Source: a virus. From it: 64,000 bases of DNA. Shown here in pieces: positions 58,387 through 64,000 of the stretch. The stretch is taken from positions 1-64,000 of IMG/VR virus record IMGVR_UViG_3300047557_004034. One strand, 5' to 3'. Below the pieces are notes generated by a model, which saw nothing but the letters and a program-made list of their open reading frames with translations, was not told the DNA's origin and did not search any database. Position 1 is the stretch's first letter; each line of letters begins with the position of its first letter. The position numbers and the translations under genes were made by a program.

Positions 58387-60330
58387 TTAGGCGGTGGTGT
58401 TCTTCATAGAACCGAAATTCATTGTTTTCATTTTTTCTACAACATTTGTTGTAAATGTTTCCTTAAGTCTTTCACTATTGACTAAATTGTCCTCTATTTT
58501 TGCATAATCCATTCCACTGTCCCCTTTGATATTTAATTCAAAAATTGCCGGTTTAGAAGCATCGAAACTTACAACAACCTGTTTATCACTGTCAACCATT
58601 GTTGTTTTTATCTCTCTTACAATTTCAGTTACTGTGGTGTTTCCCATGTTGTTTGCTACTGGTGTTGCAATTCTTCCTACCTTTGAATCTAAGTTATCTA
58701 TTTTTGTATTAATGCTTGAGGTTGTTGTTTTTATCTCACCCATAATTTCACCCGAAGTATTCGGATTGGCGTTCGCCATTTTATCTATAGTTTTTACAGA
58801 CCCTTTTTTTAATTGACTTTCGTCGTATTCTTTCTGAACGAACTTTTGAACCGCTCTACCAATCTCGGTATTGTTATTTGCATTTTCCTGTAAAAACTTC
58901 TCTATTCCCGTTCTTAGTTCCTCATCTCCCTTACCTTGAAGTTTTTGTAGTTCTTTGATTGCGTTTTCCACTTCTTTCATACCACCCTCACTCAAACCAT
59001 CTCCTTTACCCACCGCACTCACAAAGTTTCTTATTAGGTCCATAGATTTTTCGGCACCATCTCTGAACATTTTCAAATCAACACTACTCGCCAATGCGTT
59101 TGAGCCGGCAGCTAACACTCCACGAGCACCTTCAGCTCCTTCTCTAACTGTTGGTGTAGAAACTATCCCAAGAACCACTTTGTCTTTGATTGACTTAACG
59201 TCACTTTTTACTAAAGTAAAAGCATCCAATTGAGCTCTCTGTAAGTCTTCAACTGTCTTTGGACCTTTTTTTTGTTCTTCTATTAGTTTGTCTATCTGTT
59301 GTTGTGAAAGTTTTTCTAATTGTAAAGTATCATCGCCAACTTTGATTTCATATTTACCACCATCCCCCATCTTAGCAATATTTGCCAAATATTTCTTATC
59401 CTCTTCATTTTCGAATTGTATGTCAGGTCTAATCTGTGAGAGTTTTTTATCTAATTCCGCAGCATTCAAAGACATTTTTGAGAGTTCTTGACTACTTAAA
59501 CCAGTCTGTTTTTGTAATTCTCTCATCATCAACATACCCTGAGGATTAATTTTAAACTGTCCTGCTTTTTCATCGAAGTAAGCAAATTGTTTGGACATAT
59601 TCACAATACTATTTTGTAAACCCTCTGGGTCATTCAACGATTTGTTCATCAATTGGAAGGGGTCTGTCAAATCTCCTGCTGAAACACCTAATCTTTGGAA
59701 AGCCGATGCTAATTCTATAGCTCCTTCTGGGTCTAATGCTCTCTCAGCTAAATCCATAGTAACTCTCATGTCGGTTTTTAACATGGCCGCCTGTGCCGCC
59801 ATTTTTGTAAGTCCTACAACACCATCCTGAAAATTAAACCTGTTCATAGCCGACATATCGTTAAGAACATTGCGCATTATCAACCTTGTGTTTCCTCCAA
59901 CACTTTGTATGTATTGAATTGATTCTTCTATTTTTCCACCCACTTGAGTAAACTCTACCCCTACCTCTGAAAAACTTTCTACAATAGTTTGAACTTCTTC
60001 CCCCAAAACTTGACTACTTGCAAATAATTTGGATACTTGTTCTTCTCCAGCAACAACATTTCTTCTTGTTGCTTTACCAACGGCTTCGATAGTTTCGACA
60101 GCGTCTTTAAGGTTACCACCCAATCTATCAACTGCAGGAGTGGCATCAGTAACCGCCCCCATGAGTTCTTGCATTCTCTGTCTACCAATTCCGAATTGTT
60201 TAATCAACTCTTCAGCACCACCAACCATGTTAGCAAAACCTGCTGCAATATCATCACTACCAATTTTTGCCTCATCATATAATTTTCTGAGTGCTTCGGT
60301 AAGACTTTTGACTTTATCCTCTTCGTTCAT
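58387..60330 (-). CDS. Tail tape measure protein
   Basis: A 647-aa, mostly helical protein with long amphipathic segments (DLGG-type repeats near NLKDAVETIEAVGKATRR, then GKIEESIQYIQSVGG) and the pattern KQTGLSSQELSKMSLNAAELDKKLSQI, which I associate with phage tape measures. It is followed by a charged coiled region (KYLANIAKMGDGGK). There is no long transmembrane stretch. Length is close to T4 gp29 (590 aa), so a tail near 100 nm is expected if the usual scaling holds. Its place after the gp26-like gene and the short overlapping ORF is the classical tube, chaperone, tape-measure order. A TATTTATA motif lies 16 bases before the ATG. Confidence 0.8.
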   Translation of the reverse strand: MNEEDKVKSLTEALRKLYDEAKIGSDDIAAGFANMVGGAEELIKQFGIGRQRMQELMGAVTDATPAVDRLGGNLKDAVETIEAVGKATRRNVVAGEEQVSKLFASSQVLGEEVQTIVESFSEVGVEFTQVGGKIEESIQYIQSVGGNTRLIMRNVLNDMSAMNRFNFQDGVVGLTKMAAQAAMLKTDMRVTMDLAERALDPEGAIELASAFQRLGVSAGDLTDPFQLMNKSLNDPEGLQNSIVNMSKQFAYFDEKAGQFKINPQGMLMMRELQKQTGLSSQELSKMSLNAAELDKKLSQIRPDIQFENEEDKKYLANIAKMGDGGKYEIKVGDDTLQLEKLSQQQIDKLIEEQKKGPKTVEDLQRAQLDAFTLVKSDVKSIKDKVVLGIVSTPTVREGAEGARGVLAAGSNALASSVDLKMFRDGAEKSMDLIRNFVSAVGKGDGLSEGGMKEVENAIKELQKLQGKGDEELRTGIEKFLQENANNNTEIGRAVQKFVQKEYDESQLKKGSVKTIDKMANANPNTSGEIMGEIKTTTSSINTKIDNLDSKVGRIATPVANNMGNTTVTEIVREIKTTMVDSDKQVVVSFDASKPAIFELNIKGDSGMDYAKIEDNLVNSERLKETFTTNVVEKMKTMNFGSMKNTTA

Positions 60331-60346
60331 GTATAATTGGTTTCTA

Positions 60347-60354
60347 TATAAATA
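60347..60354 (-). promoter_or_regulatory. TATTTATA motif before the tape measure gene
   Basis: Full 8-base match 16 bases before the ATG, right after the 60357-60381 hairpin in the direction of transcription. Confidence 0.42.
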
Positions 60355-60356
60355 GA

Positions 60357-60381
60357 AGAAGGGTTATAATTTAACCCTTCT
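60357..60381 (-). terminator. Hairpin at the end of the hub-chaperone genes
   Basis: A perfect 10-bp stem (60357-60366 with 60372-60381, AGAAGGGTTA/TAACCCTTCT) and a 5-base loop. It overlaps the stop codon of the 59-aa ORF. The following coding-strand sequence is AT-rich but lacks a long T-run, so strength is uncertain. Confidence 0.55.
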
Positions 60382-60550
60382 GATTTTCTTGAATCCATTT
60401 ATCAAGTAGATATTTCCTTACAAAAATTGGCATTTTCTCGAAATCAGTCCAACTAACTTTCAACAACGTTGATAAGTAATAGAATTCGTCGAGTTGACCT
60501 TTCCTATAATCAGAAGAAAGGGCGAAAGAAATCAACCCCAAAACCAACAT
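60371..60550 (-). CDS. Short overlapping ORF, 59 aa, possible frameshift partner of the gp26-like gene
   Basis: ATG at 60550-60548 opens a 59-codon frame (MLVLGLISFALSSDYRKG to KYLLDKWIQENQKG) that overlaps the last 41 bases of the gp26-like gene in the +1 frame. The non-overlapping part has a coherent helical, amphipathic composition (LDEFYYLSTLLKVSWTDFEKMPIFVRKYL). That, and its end exactly at a hairpin, support coding. Two routes are possible: its own ATG, or +1 slippage in the gp26 frame at the GGGG run (60539-60536), which would make a fusion of about 293 aa. Overlapping out-of-frame ORFs between tube and tape measure genes are typical of tail assembly chaperones. Confidence 0.6.
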   Translation of the reverse strand: MLVLGLISFALSSDYRKGQLDEFYYLSTLLKVSWTDFEKMPIFVRKYLLDKWIQENQKG

Positions 60551-61253
60551 TAACTGTAAGTTTTTCTCCTGATGGGGTTGTTACTATTTTAGACATATCG
60601 AGTTTTGGTTCGTTGTCATTCATAAACTTCTTAATGTATTTGGAATCTGCAATTGGTAATTGTTCTACAAACTTAGCAATTTCTCCCTTATCTTGTGTTC
60701 CGTTGACCTCAACTATTTGTCGTTGTAACTTTAATGTTACATAAGGAGCAACTCTTCCTTGGGGATAGGAGTCTATAGTTTTACTTATTTCTCTAATTTC
60801 ACCATATGTTAATGGTTTTAACTTGATAGTTGAACCAGTTTTGGGTAGAGTAGTTATAAAGTACCCATCAGATGTTGGTTCCTGACCTTTTAAAATTGAC
60901 ATTTGGTCCAAAGTCACGTTAACTTGAAATTGTTTCCCTGTCTTGGGGTCAGTAGTTGTAATCATCATGTCGGGACCAAAAGCGGTATTCCTCAAAAAGA
61001 TTAATACAGATTCAACATCACCTTCCAACATGTCTTCAACTTTTAAATCAGGTTCGTAAATTTTGTTCCTGAGAAGATTGATTGCAAGATTATCACCCCC
61101 TGCCATGATAATATTTTCATCATAAGCGGTTAGATATCCAACTTTAATTGACTTTTTCTTGTTCTTATAAAAAATCCCCTCTGATGGTAGAGGTACTACG
61201 TCGTGTGGTAAAGAAATGTTCTCTTGACCATACATTCTTGATTGTTCATCCAT
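60510..61253 (-). CDS. Baseplate hub assembly protein, T4 gp26-like
   Basis: A 247-aa protein with LPHDVVPLPSEGIFYKNKKKSIKVGYLTAYDENIIM near the N-terminus. This is the pattern of the T4 gp26 baseplate family, in which a LPS/PSxG element and KxI-x-RP-like strand precede a helical domain. The middle (NLLRNKIYEPDLKVEDMLEGDVESVLIFLRNTAFGPDM) and KPLTYGEIREISKTID fit. Such proteins act as assembly chaperones for the hub and tape measure. The gene follows the tail tube gene after a terminator whose T-tract ends 5 bases before the ATG, so expression may depend on read-through or on a TATTTAT motif at 61319-61325. The 3' end overlaps the 59-aa ORF. Confidence 0.75.
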   Translation of the reverse strand: MDEQSRMYGQENISLPHDVVPLPSEGIFYKNKKKSIKVGYLTAYDENIIMAGGDNLAINLLRNKIYEPDLKVEDMLEGDVESVLIFLRNTAFGPDMMITTTDPKTGKQFQVNVTLDQMSILKGQEPTSDGYFITTLPKTGSTIKLKPLTYGEIREISKTIDSYPQGRVAPYVTLKLQRQIVEVNGTQDKGEIAKFVEQLPIADSKYIKKFMNDNEPKLDMSKIVTTPSGEKLTVNVGFGVDFFRPFF

Positions 61254-61258
61254 AATAT

Positions 61259-61296
61259 AAAAAATTAACCCTGAAGTTTATGTTCTTCAGGGTTAA
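61259..61296 (-). terminator. Rho-independent terminator after the tail tube gene
   Basis: A 12-bp perfect stem (61265-61276 with 61285-61296) with an 8-base loop and six T residues downstream on the coding strand. It ends only 5 bases before the gp26-like start, so it could also act as a leader hairpin. Confidence 0.85.
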
Positions 61297-61318
61297 ATAT
61301 AAAAAAAGTATTTATTTT

Positions 61319-61325
61319 ATAAATA
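61319..61325 (-). promoter_or_regulatory. TATTTAT motif between tube and gp26-like genes
   Basis: Coding-strand TATTTAT, placed between the tail tube stop and the terminator hairpin, 65 bases before the gp26-like ATG. Transcription from here would run through the hairpin, an odd order. Confidence 0.3.
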
Positions 61326-61328
61326 ATA

Positions 61329-61817
61329 TTAGTAAACCAATACACAACGGTCCATTCTCATAGAAGCAGTAATTGTTGCTAAACCATCTTGGTTGTATGC
61401 CAATGTATTAAAATTCACATCAGTCAAGAAAGTTCCATAAAGAATCCACTTCTCAACTACAACACCTGTTGGGTCCAACATCTCGAGGTCAATATCTTTT
61501 TTGTAACCCGCAGCATAACCCATACGACCTGTTACAGACTCAGCGTGTAAACGAACCCACTCCATGAGAGCTTGCGCTGCTGAAGGACCAATCGGGTCTC
61601 TAAATGTCACGTTAAGTGCTTGCCAGTTGAATCTACCGGCTACATATGTAGATGTATTTAAAAAAGGTATTTCTGTTGCAGCGATTTGAATATGTGGTCT
61701 AGCCGTACTCTCTACAAACCATTCGTTGATACCCAAACTTGAAGGAAACCTTAGGATGAATCGATTCTGACGTTTCGGTTCGTAAGGTATCGGCATTTTC
61801 ATTAATAAATCAGCCAT
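61329..61817 (-). CDS. gp19: Tail tube protein, gp19-like
   Basis: A 162-aa protein, almost the length of T4 gp19 (163 aa). It begins MADLLMKMPIPYEPKRQNRFILRFPSSLGINEWFV and continues RPHIQIAATEIPFLNTSTYVAGRFNWQALNVTFRDPIGPSAAQALMEWVRLH and TGRMGYAAGYKKDIDLEMLDPTG, all typical of the gp19 tube family. It would form the inner tube for DNA passage. A TATTTATA motif lies 35 bases upstream, and its own terminator follows, which fits a highly expressed monocistronic late gene. Confidence 0.95.
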   Translation of the reverse strand: MADLLMKMPIPYEPKRQNRFILRFPSSLGINEWFVESTARPHIQIAATEIPFLNTSTYVAGRFNWQALNVTFRDPIGPSAAQALMEWVRLHAESVTGRMGYAAGYKKDIDLEMLDPTGVVVEKWILYGTFLTDVNFNTLAYNQDGLATITASMRMDRCVLVY

Positions 61818-61852
61818 GTTATTATAAATTTAAATTTTTTTTGTTTATATGT

Positions 61853-61860
61853 TATAAATA
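61853..61860 (-). promoter_or_regulatory. TATTTATA motif before the tail tube gene
   Basis: Full 8-base match in the 94-base AT-rich gap, 35 bases before the ATG. Confidence 0.45.
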
Positions 61861-61911
61861 TACTCACAGGTAAAATTTTTCTATTTACTTCCTGTTTTAA
61901 AAAAAATATAC

Positions 61912-62739
61912 TTATTTAACTTCCTTTTTAGTTCCAGATGCAGTAGAAAATGTCTTTACCTCTTTACCTGGTTTATTTTCGAAATGTTTCTTCATTACTT
62001 CTACATTCTTAGGGTCATCATCAGAAAAACCTATAAATGTTTTAGCTGGTACAAATTTATTTCCTATGTCACTTTTTATATAAGCTTTCTTATTCAATAC
62101 AGCCGCCATTCCTTTAATATAAGATACAAAATCATCCATAGCCATTACTTTTAATTCTTCAGGACTAGCAGCCCCTTTCTCTTCACCGAAACTGACAGGA
62201 TGATACTTATTTAATTCTAAATAGGATTTTATTAATTCAGAATCACTCATGTCGTCTTCATCAACAAAGGTTCTATATTTTCTTAAATTTTTTAGTAACA
62301 TATCTTTGTCGATTCCGTTGAAACCACTTACGATGTAATTATAAACCGCTTTCTTTAATGTCTCAGGTTTGTGTCCCCTTGCAGTAATAATTGCAAAAAT
62401 CGAACCGTTATTAATTGCTTCTTTGAAATCGTCGAAAGCAGGACCCGGTTCTGCTCTCATAGCGTCTATCAAAAATTGTTTGTCACCTTCTACTCTAAAG
62501 TTTCTGAAAGGTTCTTTTCCGTAGCCAGTGATGGTTTTACCTTTGTATTCGAAATTATTTTTACCTATTTCATGTCTATATTCCGCAAAGTCTTTTGTGG
62601 ACATTCCCACTTCTTCACCATCATCAGTTGATAGAATAATTTCTGTAGGCATGTGAACTATGTTGTCGTCCCAATCGAAAGCATAATACTTCATGTTAGG
62701 AACAAGTCTCTCACTGAAATTCTCTATTAAATAAATCAT
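61912..62739 (-). CDS. HAD-superfamily phosphatase-like protein between sheath and tube genes
   Basis: A 275-aa protein with the HAD motifs. Motif I is YYAFDWDDNIV with D22 and D24; motif II is IFAIITARGH (T119); motif IV is FIGFSDDDPKNVE (D240-D242). A lysine suitable for motif III lies near KKAVYNYIV or later. The cap-like middle contains FRVEGDKQFLIDAMRAEPGPAFDDF and a helical KAVYNYIVSGFNGIDKDML. HAD enzymes hydrolyse phosphate esters, and phage polynucleotide phosphatases belong here, but the substrate is not evident. The ATG at 62739 gives MIYLIENFSERLVPNMKYYAF; the internal ATG 15 codons later (MKYYAF) would start directly at motif I and is a credible alternative. It has its own TATTTAT(A) motifs and lies behind a strong terminator. 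Confidence 0.8.
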   Translation of the reverse strand: MIYLIENFSERLVPNMKYYAFDWDDNIVHMPTEIILSTDDGEEVGMSTKDFAEYRHEIGKNNFEYKGKTITGYGKEPFRNFRVEGDKQFLIDAMRAEPGPAFDDFKEAINNGSIFAIITARGHKPETLKKAVYNYIVSGFNGIDKDMLLKNLRKYRTFVDEDDMSDSELIKSYLELNKYHPVSFGEEKGAASPEELKVMAMDDFVSYIKGMAAVLNKKAYIKSDIGNKFVPAKTFIGFSDDDPKNVEVMKKHFENKPGKEVKTFSTASGTKKEVK

Positions 62740-62743
62740 TCTA

Positions 62744-62750
62744 ATAAATA
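62744..62750 (-). promoter_or_regulatory. TATTTAT motif close to the HAD gene start
   Basis: Second, 7-base copy 4 bases before the ATG at 62739, downstream of the full copy at 62768-62775. Confidence 0.3.
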
Positions 62751-62767
62751 GCTTTATATTTTATTTC

Positions 62768-62775
62768 TATAAATA
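62768..62775 (-). promoter_or_regulatory. TATTTATA motif before the HAD-like gene
   Basis: Full 8-base match two bases after the 62778-62804 hairpin and 28 bases before the ATG at 62739. Confidence 0.42.
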
Positions 62776-62777
62776 TA

Positions 62778-62804
62778 AAACCCCCACTTGAAGTGTGGGG
62801 GTTT
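62778..62804 (-). terminator. Terminator after the tail sheath gene
   Basis: A GC-rich 10-bp perfect stem (62778-62787 with 62795-62804, AAACCCCCAC/GTGGGGGTTT type) with a 7-base loop, followed by TTTTATATTT on the coding strand. It lies 21 bases after the sheath stop. Confidence 0.85.
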
Positions 62805-62825
62805 ATTTTTAATTGTTAAAATTTA

Positions 62826-64000
62826 TTAGATATTCTCGAACGAAGCACCTGTAGGTGTGATAAAGAATTCTATATCAATGAATTCAAGTGCTTTTGTTGG
62901 TTTTAGATAAATTTTACCTGTAAGTGTATTTCTATCCAAATCCTCAGGTGTAGACAATACTGTTACACGGAAATCATAAAGACCTCTGTCTCTTCTGATA
63001 CCATCAAGAATTGGGTTTACACTGTCAAGGAACTGTTGTCTCACAATTTGGTCGTTTTGTTCGAACAATAACCTTACCGCTACTGCTGAAATCAACTTAC
63101 GAGCTTGTAAAAGTAATCTTCTAACATTCAATCTGTTGAGTGCAGAATCCGCAACTTGTAAAGTTTTGTTACCCCAAATTACAGTACCAACGTCAGAGAA
63201 AGTTGCAATTGGGTTTATTCTACCTTGATACAACGTATCTCTATCTTCTTGTGTTAGTTTCAATCTAGCTTTAACTGAATTTACAAGACCTCTCGTATAA
63301 CCCGCTGATGCGAACCAAGGGAATGCAATATTATCAGTTAGTGCTAAGTTTCTACAAACCTCACCTGTTGGAGGAAGATACAATTGTGTATTGTTTACAG
63401 TATCTCTAACCAAAATCCAAGGATAGTATGTTGCTGTATAATTTGAATCAATTGCTGAATTATCCAAGTTATCAACAGCTTCTTGTGGATAGATTATCAA
63501 GTCAGTATTGTTAGAATCTGTAGTATACATCGGATAATCTGGTGTTGTTGCTATGTATACAGAATCCGCTCTTGAGAATTGAATCATGTTGATAGCCGCT
63601 TCCACAAGCTTGGGATTGTTTACATAATCAATACTCGAAGTTGCAAATACATTGATATTAGTTGATTCAGGGTTTTGGAATGATAAGATACCGAGTAAGT
63701 AAGCATAATAATCGGTATTTGCAAAATCTTGTGAATTTTTATCGACAATTATCCTCTTAAACATACCTTCACCCGAAGCTGTTGGGTATCTTGTTGATGG
63801 AGCAGCTCCTGCTAAGTAACCCGAAGCACCCAATCTAAATCTATCTTCATTCGTTCTATACTCTCTGTAGATATCCCAACCATCGAATCCACCAGCAAAA
63901 CATACTGTGAATTTCCTTGAGTAGATATAATAGTACGGGTTTTCTTGACTTTCAATTTCTGCTCTGAATTCAGCATCTCCACAATCAAATGCAGTTTCAC
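62826..64000 (-). CDS. gp18: Tail sheath protein, gp18-like, 5' end beyond the window
   Basis: The frame is open from the stop at 62826 to position 64000, so the N-terminal part is missing. A start at a TTG near 63833 is not real, because the frame continues upstream with CFAGGFDGWDIYREYRTNEDRFRLGASGYL, a hallmark of T4-type sheaths. Further landmarks are YTRGLVNSVKARLKLTQEDRDTLYQGRINPIATFSDVGTVIWGNKTLQ, LNRLNVRRLLLQARKLI and the C-terminal GKIYLKPTKALEFIDIEFFITPTGASF. The sheath contracts around the tube to drive DNA delivery. The visible part is about 391 residues; T4 gp18 has 659. It is closed by a strong terminator. Confidence 0.95.
   Translation of the reverse strand, partial: ETAFDCGDAEFRAEIESQENPYYYIYSRKFTVCFAGGFDGWDIYREYRTNEDRFRLGASGYLAGAAPSTRYPTASGEGMFKRIIVDKNSQDFANTDYYAYLLGILSFQNPESTNINVFATSSIDYVNNPKLVEAAINMIQFSRADSVYIATTPDYPMYTTDSNNTDLIIYPQEAVDNLDNSAIDSNYTATYYPWILVRDTVNNTQLYLPPTGEVCRNLALTDNIAFPWFASAGYTRGLVNSVKARLKLTQEDRDTLYQGRINPIATFSDVGTVIWGNKTLQVADSALNRLNVRRLLLQARKLISAVAVRLLFEQNDQIVRQQFLDSVNPILDGIRRDRGLYDFRVTVLSTPEDLDRNTLTGKIYLKPTKALEFIDIEFFITPTGASFENI

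Noticed and set aside
60548-60570. Shine-Dalgarno site for the 59-aa ORF
   Set aside because: AGGAG occurs on the coding strand but about 15 bases before the ATG, too far for a convincing ribosome site, and other genes here do not show such sites.
63812-64000. Separate small ORF at the right edge
   Set aside because: The sheath frame continues through this stretch with the conserved GGFDGWDIYREYR segment, so this is a shadow frame and no frameshift is present.

Overview
This window is part of the genome of a large, strictly lytic-looking, T4-like contractile-tailed phage (myovirus). Every supported gene lies on the minus strand, so transcription runs from position 64000 down to 1. Recognisable T4-type parts are the tail sheath (gp18), tail tube (gp19), a gp26-like hub assembly protein, a tape measure, a gp48/gp54-like tube initiator, gp53, a hub protein, gp25, gp6, and the replication proteins gp32, UvsX, RNase H and a DnaB/gp41-type helicase. 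A class II ribonucleotide reductase is also present. The host is probably a member of the Bacteroidetes. The DNA is AT-rich, Shine-Dalgarno sites are largely absent, a Bacteroidetes-type -33/-7 promoter precedes the ssb gene, and the proteins carry domains typical of that phylum: SprB repeats, a PKD domain, an OmpA-like domain, a carboxypeptidase-regulatory-like fold and a DUF5522-type cysteine protein.

Layout in the direction of transcription. 64000-45243: sheath (cut by the window edge), a HAD-type phosphatase-like protein, tail tube, gp26-like protein with a short overlapping out-of-frame ORF, tape measure, a 1662-aa tube-initiator protein with an OmpA-like domain, a LysM gp53-like protein, a 2291-aa hub protein and two small accessory proteins. 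45161-40349: a replication and recombination block (SSB, UvsX, 5' nuclease, an unknown protein, helicase). 40220-38160: class II RNR and a small cysteine-rich protein. 38139-23552: gp25, gp6 and six further probable baseplate proteins, one of 1548 aa with a strongly hydrophobic segment. 23559-1: an adhesion module of seven proteins. These carry SprB-type repeats, Thr-Pro-rich linkers, a LamG-like domain, tandem beta-helices and three proteins with very long Gly-X-Y (collagen-like) tracts. The last of these runs off the left edge.

The replication block thus sits between two halves of the tail/baseplate gene set. Most genes overlap or nearly touch, and no gap exceeds 150 bases. The gaps hold hairpin terminators and a recurring coding-strand motif, TATTTAT(A). 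The motif is present in every gap of at least 20 bases that precedes a structural gene or the RNR gene, and absent from the gaps in front of the SSB, UvsX and the unknown 41764-42219 gene/helicase. I read it as a candidate late-promoter element. It is the reverse complement of the T4 late box, so it needs experimental mapping.

The most unusual content is the set of giant Gly-X-Y fibre proteins. They use Ser/Thr-only triplets (GSS/GTS) over roughly 830 and 1090 residues, plus Gln/Ala-rich triplets over about 860 residues. The coding DNA contains apparently perfect tandem repeats of 81 and 153 bp, which implies recent expansion and possible length variation. I saw no terminase, portal, capsid or DNA polymerase genes, no integrase, no tRNA genes and no CRISPR array in this window.
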